Shown here piece after piece: positions 56,446 to 64,000 of a stretch of DNA of 64,000 bases. The stretch lies in assembly GCF_009905375.1 (NCBI RefSeq), contig NC_133650.1:303215203-303279202 (forward strand). Direction: 5' to 3'. The notes below the pieces were generated by a model. It saw only the letters and a program-made list of their open reading frames with translations, searched no databases and was not told the origin of the DNA. How positions within the stretch are numbered: the first letter of the stretch is position 1; each line of letters starts with the position of its first letter. Source of the DNA: Apium graveolens (lineage: Eukaryota; Streptophyta; Magnoliopsida; Apiales; Apiaceae). The translations under genes and the position numbers were made by a program.

Positions 56446-56943
56446 ATGGCCGACTCTTTTATTCCCGTATCAGCTGATCACTCAGAGCCTTCAGTTGGAG
56501 CACCAGCATCGGATCCACGTCCTGTTATTCCACCAGCATTGGCTATTCTACCTCCACCGGTGTTGCAGCCCGTACCATTGCAGGCTATTTCACCTCCAGG
56601 CATGAGGCCACCTGTTAGAGGACCCCCACCAGCTGATTCAGATTCCACTGGGCATTCAGTAGCGAGTGCCCCATTCCAGTCTACATTGCCCCCAGTTCCT
56701 TATTACCGGTATGAGGCTCTTCTATTGGAGCATGATTCCTTGTTGGCTCAGATTAGAGAGTTACAGCATATCATCAGGACTACAGATGTTAATCATGGTG
56801 TGAGGGAGCTTCGAGAGGAGATTCATGTGACACGGAGGGTTCTTGAGGCTAGGTTACATGGAGCTACACTACCTGGCAGAGGCCCTGATGCACTGCTGGG
56901 CTGGGCTACTGAGGTGATGGAGGACTTTGAGAGGGTGGCATGA
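56446..56943 (+). CDS. Element D proline-rich ORF between PBS and gag (165 codons)
   Basis: ATG 56446 (MADSFIPVSADHSEPSVG) follows TTTCAGATAGCAGAG and runs uninterrupted to TGA 56941. Residues about 20-85 are proline-rich (VIPPALAILPPPVLQPVPLQ, then PPVRGPPPADSD). Residues about 88-140 look like a helical or coiled-coil segment (YEALLLEHDSLLAQIRELQH, then REEIHVTRRVLEARL). Element F has a longer homologue in the same place (19214-19954). No known domain is recognised. The ORF is intact while the downstream gag-pol has four stops. It may be an accessory protein or a spliced N-terminal part of Gag. Confidence 0.65.
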   Translation: MADSFIPVSADHSEPSVGAPASDPRPVIPPALAILPPPVLQPVPLQAISPPGMRPPVRGPPPADSDSTGHSVASAPFQSTLPPVPYYRYEALLLEHDSLLAQIRELQHIIRTTDVNHGVRELREEIHVTRRVLEARLHGATLPGRGPDALLGWATEVMEDFERVA

Positions 56944-57423
56944 CCAGAGTTTCCTTGGAGCTGAGTTAGAGATTTTGAGATGAAGATGCTGAGTAGTGTT
57001 GTTATGAGTATGTAGTAGGGACGGTAGTGTGTAGTGTGTATTAGAAGACTTTTGAGTTGTATTTATAGACTAGCGATGCTGACTAGTGAGTAGGTTATTG
57101 TACCCTTTTTGCTTTGACTTTCGAAGCGTCTTTACGCTTGTACTACCCTAAAACTTTTGATCTATATATATCAGTACCTTTTTCCTTTCCAACACTGTCA
57201 TTTACTTTATCGCACCTGTTTTACTTTACCTTATTTATTGCACCGGTATACCCTATGATACCATGTGCCCTGTTTTCCATAACTGTTTATATTCTGTAAA
57301 GAAGCATGCAATTTATTCAGTCACAACTGTTTTCAAAAAGAAATATTTCTGTTTTGCAAAACTATTCTTTTATGTAAAAGATTGATTCAAAAGCTAAATA
57401 AGTTGATTGATTCTTTACAGAGA
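56944..57423 (+). other. Element D spacer between the proline-rich ORF and gag
   Basis: The spacer is non-coding and T-rich in its last 250 bp, and ends TTGATTCTTTACAG/AGAATG just before the gag start. This has the look of a plant intron 3' end (pyrimidine tract plus CAG). The equivalent spacer in F (19955-20440) ends TTTTATTATCAG before its gag ATG. Confidence 0.5.
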
Positions 57424-58296
57424 ATGCCTCCTAGAAGAAATACCCGCACCAACACCCAGAATGAAGAAACCAACAAAAATAATAACCAAGATGATACAAC
57501 CCAGAATGTGAACCCAGGACCCATGGACCCAGCAATAGCCCAGATTCTTCAAATCTTGGCCCAACAAACAGTTCACCTGACACAACAACAACAAAGACAG
57601 ACCAATCCCCAGGTAACTTTCAAAACTTTTCAGGCAATAAACCCACCAGAATTCAAGGGTTCCTTTGAGCCAATTGAAGCAAATGTTTGGTTAAAGGAAA
57701 TGGAAAAGGCATTTTCCTTAGTGAAAGTGAAAGAGGAACAGAAGGTTGAGTTTGCAAGTTACTATCTGAAGAATGAGGCCACCTATTGGTGGGAAATGGT
57801 GAAGACATTGGAAGGCACAGATGTTATTAGTTGGGAAATGTTCAAGGAATTGTTTTTAGAAAAGTATTTTCCTCAGTTTGTTCAGGATCAAATGGAGCTG
57901 AAGTTTTTAGAGTTAAAGTAAGGGAATATGTCGGTAACAGATTATGAGGGGAAGTTTGAGGAATTGTCAAGGTATGTGCCGTCGTATGTTGATACTGATA
58001 GAAAGAAAGCTAAGAGATTCCAGCAAGGCTTGAAGCCATGGATCAGGGGGAAGGTAGCTATTTTTGAATTGGATACCTATGCCGGGGTTGTACAGAAGGC
58101 TATGATCGCAGAGACAGAGAGTGAGATGTTCCAGAAAGATAAGGAAAGCAAGAAAAGGAAAGTTGAGGGAAGTGAGGGTCAGTCATAAACAGGGAAGTTT
58201 CCAAATTTTAAGAAGGGCAAGTTTCAGCCAGGGAGAAATTTTAATTTCAGGAGACAAAATGCAGGAGACGGAGGCCAGGGCAATCGTTCAGCTAAT
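57424..58296 (+). pseudogene. Element D Gag capsid part, two nonsense codons
   Basis: ATG 57424 gives MPPRRNTRTNTQNEETN, a Gln/Asn-rich N-terminus. The retrotransposon gag domain follows (FKTFQAINPPEFKGSFEP, WLKEMEKAFSLV, then MFKELFLEKYFPQFV). Stops at 57919 and 58186 interrupt one continuous frame. MSVTDYEGKFEELSRYVPSY and LKPWIRGKVAIFELDTYAGV lie between them. The protein forms the particle shell. Confidence 0.88.
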
Positions 58297-60219
58297 GTGA
58301 ATCAGCCGAATCAGTTGAGATTAACTTTTCCAGATTGTCAAGTATGTGGAAAGAAGCATGAAGGAGTTTGTAACAAGTTGAATGTAGTATGTTTTAAATG
58401 CAACCAGAAAGGGCACTACTCGAGGGAGTGCCGAAATCAGCCAGCAAGAGAGCCAGCAAATAAAGATCAACCTATCCGGAATTCAGCAGTGAAAGTTCCA
58501 GTCATTGGATTTACATGCTTTAAATGTGGGAAGCTAGGACATATGTCCAGGGATTGCAAGACACCAGCCCCAGTTAGTAATGCATTGAGAATTATGGGAT
58601 CTACCCCAGCAGTAAATGAGACTCCAAAGGCTAGAGTTTTCGACATGTCAGTGAAGGATGCTATCCAGGATACGGATGTCATGGCAGGTACGCTTAATGT
58701 GAATTCTTTATGTGCCAAAGTGTTAATAGACTCGGGAGCAACTCGATCGTTTGTTTCACGAGATTTTGTTAGTAAATTAAACTATCCAGTTGAGTGCTTA
58801 AATGAAATAATGACTGTGGAATTAGCAAATCAAGAACGTGTAACTGTGAACCAAGTTTGTGGAAATTATGAGATTAAGATTTCTGGTAGTAAGTTTTGTG
58901 TAGATTTGATACCATTTAAGTTAGGAGAATTTGATGTGATATTAGGGATGGATTGGTTATCTAAGCATGATGCTCAGATAGATTGTCGAAATAAGAAAGT
59001 AATGGTGAAAACGCCAAACGAAAGAATAGTAACGTTCAAGGGACAGAAGCAAGTAAAGAAGTTCTTAACGATGATTCAAGCCAAGAAGTTACTACGGCAA
59101 GGATGCGAGCATTTCGTAGCATACGTGATTGACAAAAGTCAGGAGCCAGCAAAACTTGAAGATATCCCAGTAGTGAATGAATTTCCAGACGTATTTCTCG
59201 ACGAATTGCCAGGACTTCCTCCAGATAGAAAAATTGAATTTGCAATCGATTTAGCACCTGGAACCGAACCAGTATCCAAGGCCCCGTATAGAATGGCGCC
59301 CGTTGAGATGAAAGAATTAGCAAAGCAATTGCAAGAGCTGTTAGAGAAAGGAGTAATTAGACCCAGCGTATCCCCGTGGGGTGCACCGGTATTATTTGTC
59401 AAGAAGAAAGATGGAAGCATGAGACTGTGCATCGACTATAGGGAGCTCAACAAATTGACGATTAAGAATAAGTATCCGTTACCCAGAATTGATGATTTGT
59501 TTGACCAATTGAAGGGAGCCAAGTATTTCTCCAAAATCGATTTAAGATCGGTATATCATCAACTAAAGATTAAACCAGAAGATATACCAAAGACAGCTTT
59601 CAGAATAAGGTATGGGCATTACGAGTTTTTAGTGATGTCTTTTGGATTGACCAACGCCCCAGCAGCATTTATGGACCTGATGAACAGAATTTTCAAGGAA
59701 TATTTGGACAAGTTCATTATAGTATTTATAGACGATATTTTGATCTATTCAAAGACGGAGGAGGATCATGCGGAACATGTAAGGACAGCTTTGGAGATTT
59801 TAAGAAAAAAGAAGTTATATGCTAAATTGTCAAAGTGTGAGTTTTGGCTACAGGAAGTTCAGTTTTTAGGACACATAGTCAGTAACGAAGGGATCAAAGT
59901 GGACCCGACAAAGATTGAGGCAATTACGAATTGGGAAAGACCGAGAACACCCACTGAGGTAAGAAGTTTCTTGGGATTGGTAGGATATTATCGACGATTC
60001 ATTCAGAATTTCTCAAGAATTGCAACACCATTGACAAAGCTTACACGAAAGAATGAAAAGTTTATATGGAATGACAAGTACGAAGAAAGTTTTCAGGAAT
60101 TGAAGCGGAGATTAATCACAACACCTGTTTTGTCACTTCTAGACGATCAAGGGAATTTCGTAATTTATAGCGATGCTTCCTACAAAGGATTAGGATGTGT
60201 TCTTATGCAGCACGACTAG
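58297..60219 (+). pseudogene. Element D nucleocapsid, protease and reverse transcriptase (640-codon open segment)
   Basis: In residues of this open segment: two zinc knuckles are C32-C35-H40-C45 and C74-C77-H82-C87, preceded by [12 protein letters not shown]. The protease active site is D145-S146-G147 ([11 protein letters not shown]). The bridge [20 protein letters not shown] leads into RT. RT has D415 ([11 protein letters not shown]), [14 protein letters not shown] and F477-I-D-D480. RT connection and the start of RNase H ([11 protein letters not shown]) follow. A TAG at 60217 ends the segment; the same frame continues at once. All RT catalytic residues are present. The segment is part of one Gag-Pol polyprotein. 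Confidence 0.93.
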
Positions 60220-60984
60220 GTGATTGCGTATGCGTCAAGGCAATTGAAACCACACGAACAAAAGTATCCTACTCATGACTTGGAGCTAGCAGCTATAGTT
60301 TTTGCTTTGAAGATTTGGAGACATTATTTGTATGGAGAAAAGTGTGAGATTTTCACGGATCACAAAAGTTTGAAATATATATTTACCCAGAAGGAACTTA
60401 ATATGAGGCAAAGGAGATGGTTAGAATTGATCAAGGATTATGATTGCTCGATTAATTATCATCCCAGTAAGGCGAACGTGGTGGCAGACGCATTAAGTCG
60501 GAAGGAAAAGTTAATTGAGTTATCAGTACCTGAAGATATATATAAGGAATTTCAGAAATTGGAATTGGAAATTAGAGTTTGCGAACCTGAGGAAGCGAAA
60601 GTGTACAGTATGACTTTCCAGCCGGAGTTGTTAGAGAAAATAAATAAATGTCAGAAAGATGTAATGGATCAAGATATAAATCGTTTGGAAGGTGAAGAAC
60701 TATGCACGCAGAAGGATGATCAAGGCATTTTGAGATTTTCATCTAGAATCTGGATTCCACCAGTGACGGAGTTAAAGAATGAAATTTTACAAGAAGCACA
60801 TAGTTCAAGATATTCCATCCATCCAGGGAGTACCAAAATGTACAGAGATTTAAAGAAAAATTATTGGTGGCCAGATATGAAGAGGGAAATTGCGGAATGG
60901 GTTAGCAAATATTATACCTGTCAGAGAGTTAAAGCAGAGCATCAAAGACCAAGCGGATTGCTACAGCCATTGGAGATTCCATAG
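60220..60984 (+). pseudogene. Element D RNase H and integrase zinc-binding region (254 codons)
   Basis: The segment is in the same frame as its neighbours, between stops at 60217 and 60982. RNase H residues E22 (HDLELAAIV), D47 ([11 protein letters not shown]) and D90 (VVADALSRK) are present. The integrase HHCC region has H194 and H201 ([11 protein letters not shown]), but the first Cys is Y231 (KYYTCQ), whereas element F has Cys there. The second Cys (C234) is kept. Loss of one zinc ligand is a missense defect on top of the stops. Confidence 0.9.
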
Positions 60985-61005
60985 TGGAAGTGGGAACATA
61001 TTACC

Positions 61006-62046
61006 ATGGATTTCATAGTTGGATTACCAAGGACAAGGGCTAATCATGATGCCATTTGGGTTATAGTGGATAGACTTACCAAGTCAGCTCATTTTCTGCC
61101 TATAAATGAAAGATTTTCGCTCGACAAGTTGGTCCATATGTACCTAAAAGAAATTGTAGTTCGTCATGGAGTTCCAGTGTCTATTGTATCTGATCGAGAT
61201 CCAAGATTTAATTCAAGATTTTGGAAGAGTTTTCAAGAATGTTTGGGAACAAGACTGAATATGAGTACAGCTTATCACCCCCAAACGGATGGCCAAAGTG
61301 AAAGAACGATTCAGACAATCGAGGACATGCTACGTGTTTGTGCTATTGATTTCAAAGGAAGTTGGGACGAGCATTTACCTCTGGTAGAGTTTGCTTACAA
61401 CAACAGTTATCATGCCAGCATTGGAATGCCACCTTATGAAGCCCTTTATGGACGCAAATGTAGATCTCCAGTATATTGGGACGAAGTAGGAGAACGCAAG
61501 ATACTTAGACCTGAACTGGTACAGCAGACAAAGGAAGTTGTTGAAATTATCCAGAAAAGATTAATAGCCGCACAAGATCGTCAAAGGAAATATGCAGACC
61601 AGTCAAGAAAAGATATGGAATTTGAAGAAGGAAGCTTAGTATTATTGAAAGTATCACCGTGGAAAGGACTAACGAGGTTTGGGAAGAAAGGGAAGCTAAA
61701 CCCAAGATATGTCGGACCTTTTGAGATCCTAAAGCGCGTTGGCAAAGTAGCTTACGAATTGGCGTTACCTCCGCACATGGAGCATATTCACAATGTTTTT
61801 CATGTATCGATGCTTAAGAAATATAATCCAGACTCCAGGCATGTAATAGAATATGACCCAATAGAGCTTCAGGCAGATTTATCATATGTAGAGAGTCCGA
61901 TAGAGTTTCTAGAAGAAAGAGAGAAATTATTGAGAAATAAAGTGGTAAAGTTAGTAAGAGTATTGTGGAGAAACCCAAAGGTTGAAGAGTCAACCTGGGA
62001 GTTAGAAAGTGATATAAGAGAAAAGTACCCTCATTTGTTTTCTTAG
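61006..62046 (+). pseudogene. Element D integrase core and chromodomain-like C-terminus (346 codons)
   Basis: Catalytic residues are D2 (MDFIVGLP), D63 (SDRDPRF) and E99 (GQSERTIQ), with the canonical 35-residue spacing. MPPYEALYGRKCRSPVYWDE and GKLNPRYVGPFEILKRV follow as the GPY-type C-terminal domain. The last 50 residues (IEFLEEREKLLRN, VLWRNPKVEESTWELESDI, ending YPHLFS) match the chromodomain-like tail of Tekay/Del chromoviruses, which helps target chromatin. The stop TAG at 60982 lies just before, in the same frame. The natural stop is TAG at 62044. Confidence 0.92.
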
Positions 62047-62071
62047 GAGATTCTGAGGACAGAATCCTTTT

Positions 62072-62084
62072 AAGGGGGGAAGGA
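62072..62084 (+). promoter_or_regulatory. Element D polypurine tract
   Basis: AAGGGGGGAAGGA directly precedes the 3' LTR start. Confidence 0.92.
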
Positions 62085-64000
62085 TGTAATATTCGGGATA
62101 TATCGTGTAATTATTTTTGATATTATTATGTGTGCCCAGTATCTATTCTGTGAGTTAATTGTTAAGTGTTATATGTACTTGAATATTCAAAAATAATATT
62201 AATTGAGTATTTTAATTTTTATATGTCCAAAATAAAATATAGATAATTGTCATATCTTCCTAATTATTTTTATGTTGATTAATGGATTTATAAGAATCAT
62301 ATAAAATTTCTAAAATCTTTTTCCGGGTAATTAAAATTTATTTTATAAAAACGGGAACCAACCGACGTCAACCGTTGTTACGTTTTTGGAACCCAAAACT
62401 CTTCCGAGAACTCCTTCCTAACCTAATTGTAATATTCCGAGCATTTTTCATGTTTCGACTTTTTCGATCCGGCTTACGGTTTGTCCTGCGCGGGTCCCGG
62501 CGCAACATTTTCGATACAATACTCGTTTCGGTAAATCAATAAAACCCGTATTTTCGATAAACGGGAGCTTTTTATTAAACTATCCCAATTATCACTTCGT
62601 AATACGTGTAACCAGGCGCTGAGACCAAGACCGCAGTACAAATTGTACTGATTTGGATAATTATCCCGAAAACCGATACCGTTTGGATCAGTTTTTATAG
62701 ATAAACGTACTGTTTTATATCCGGAATGATCCAACGGGATACAAATTTTCCGTAATTATAAATAGCCTTTTACCATATTTTATTTCGTATCAAAATCATT
62801 TGCAGATAGTTAATTATATAATTTTCAGAGAAAAACCCTAATTACATAAACTGTTCTAAGAATCAAACAGCAAAACGAAGGCGTTACCGATCTCTGTTTT
62901 TAAAGCTTGAGTAACCAAAACGAAGGATTTGAGGTGTTCTATCAGATTCTGAGCTTTATTTCACTGCAGAAATCAAGGGTATTTTTCTAAAAATTTATTT
63001 ATTTTCGAATTTATTTTATTAAAAATATGAATTTTTGTTCGGATGATTGTTTGTATGATTTGATGATTGCATGTTGTAGAGCTTGTTTTCCTGATGATTT
63101 TCATATGTCATACGTCTAATTTGGAGTTCAATAACATGTTCAAATTTGAGTTTAATTTTCGAATTTCAAAATTAGGGTTTATAACCCGTATGAATGTTTT
63201 CAATTGAAATTTGGGGGTTTTTGATTCAGGGGTTATTAGCTGTTGATTTATAGTGGGTTGTGTTCCTTATAAAATTTGCAATCGATTGATATATAGCTCG
63301 TTAACAGAGGATGCTTGAATCGAAGGGAGTTGTGTTTTAAAGATTTGCGATGTTCGCCGGAAACCGGCGATGTTCTTGGCCAATTTCCGGCCAGAACAGG
63401 GATGATTAGAATGTTTTGAATGCATGAACAAGTTCCTGGTGTTGTGTAGTGTTAATCTGGAGGTGTTGGTGGGGTGAGAACGCCGAGAACGTGTTCTCCG
63501 GCCACCCCCAATTTTCCGGCGACTGAAACTACAAAATTGCAGTTTAGTCCCTGTATTTTGAAGATGGTGAAGTTTAGTCACTGTAGTTTGCAAAGTTTTC
63601 AAAAATAGGATTCCTGTTTATAAAATGTTTAAAAATCATATTTCCTATTTATTTTTATTATAAAAATTCATTTTTAATTTCTGAAAATTCTGAAAATTAT
63701 TATTTTAATTCCGAAAATTATTTTTAATTCACAAATAAATCTGAATTAATTAGTTAATTAATTTCAGTTAATTTATAATTGATTAATTGGTCAATTAATT
63801 TGAAAATTAATTGATTAATTGATTTAATTAATTATTAATTGATTTTAATTAGTTATTTAATTAGATTTAATTATTTAAAAATGATTTAAAAATTCCGAAA
63901 AATAGTTTCGAGCTTTAAAATATTATTCTAAATTATTTCCAAGGCTCGATAATTATTCTAAAATTATTTCGGAGCCAGAATGGGCCAACCGAACCCTGTT
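62085..64000 (+). repeat. Element D 3' LTR, first 1916 bp, cut by window end
   Basis: It starts TGTAATATTCGGGATAT and follows 52820-54740 closely. The TATA box is at 62757-62765. Differences are mostly transitions, as expected for methylated repeat DNA. The right target duplication and the rest of element C lie beyond the window. Confidence 0.93.

Larger units (their letters stand above)
52820..64000 (+). mobile_element. Element D: Tekay/Del-type chromovirus (Ty3/gypsy), right end outside window
   Basis: A 3428-bp 5' LTR, a PBS, a proline-rich ORF, gag, protease, RT, RNase H, integrase and a chromodomain-like C-terminus, a polypurine tract and the start of the 3' LTR are all collinear on the plus strand. 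It interrupts the 3' ORF of element C; TCCAC at 52815-52819 should be the left target duplication. The gag-pol reading frame from 57424 to 62046 is single and continuous, apart from four nonsense codons. It is the best-preserved pol in the window. Confidence 0.93.

Overview
This window is plant nuclear DNA made almost entirely of nested LTR retrotransposons. I see no host protein gene, tRNA or rRNA gene. The evidence is the combination of plant-type Ty1/copia polyproteins (Sirevirus/SIRE-Maximus style), an Athila-type Ty3/gypsy element and several Tekay/Del-type chromovirus elements. They have LTRs of 1.0-4.3 kb, TG...CA ends, primer binding sites matching initiator tRNA-Met or tRNA-Asp, AT-rich spacers and a hAT-type miniature transposon. 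A eudicot with a large, repeat-rich genome is the best reading. An Apiaceae-like source is only an impression from remembered sequence style. The setting looks like gene-poor, probably pericentromeric or interstitial heterochromatin.

Layout. (1) 1-14533: element A, a minus-strand Sirevirus-like copia element whose 3' end lies left of the window. It is split in its pol region by element B (2098-9607), a complete, young, minus-strand element with two 1329-bp LTRs, a perfect GTATT target duplication, an open gag, and no integrase or reverse transcriptase. (2) 14534-15732: no recognisable gene, perhaps an old LTR remnant. (3) 15733-33920: element F, a plus-strand Tekay-like gypsy element. Its gag contains a 686-bp hAT-type element (20653-21338) and then a whole Athila element, E (21612-30689). 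F's integrase stops abruptly at about 33920, where it joins a 5'-truncated LTR of element G. (4) 33921-46372: element G, a gypsy element with a decayed and partly scrambled interior between similar LTRs. (5) 46373-49245: H, a decayed gypsy protease/RT relict. (6) 49246-52819: the 3' part of element C (minus strand, Sirevirus-like) with its LTR, polypurine tract and a 760-codon open 3' ORF. (7) 52820-64000: element D, a plus-strand Tekay-type chromovirus inserted into the C ORF. D has a near-complete pol and runs off the right edge inside its 3' LTR.

Relative order of events: A before B; F before both hAT and E; H before G and before C; C before D. By eye, LTR pairs differ by roughly 0.5% (B), about 1.5% (D, over the visible part), about 1.5% (E, over 328 bp) and about 1-2% (G). 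All of these are therefore fairly recent insertions.

The coding parts work as retrotransposon polyproteins: Gag packages RNA, protease cuts the polyprotein, RT/RNase H copies RNA to DNA, and integrase inserts the copy. Most are broken by stops and frameshifts, so little here could move on its own. The least explained parts are: the C-terminal-position ORF of C; a proline-rich ORF between the PBS and gag in both D and F; a dispersed ATCCGTTGA motif in A and C; GC-rich palindrome arrays in E; and the gag-only element B.
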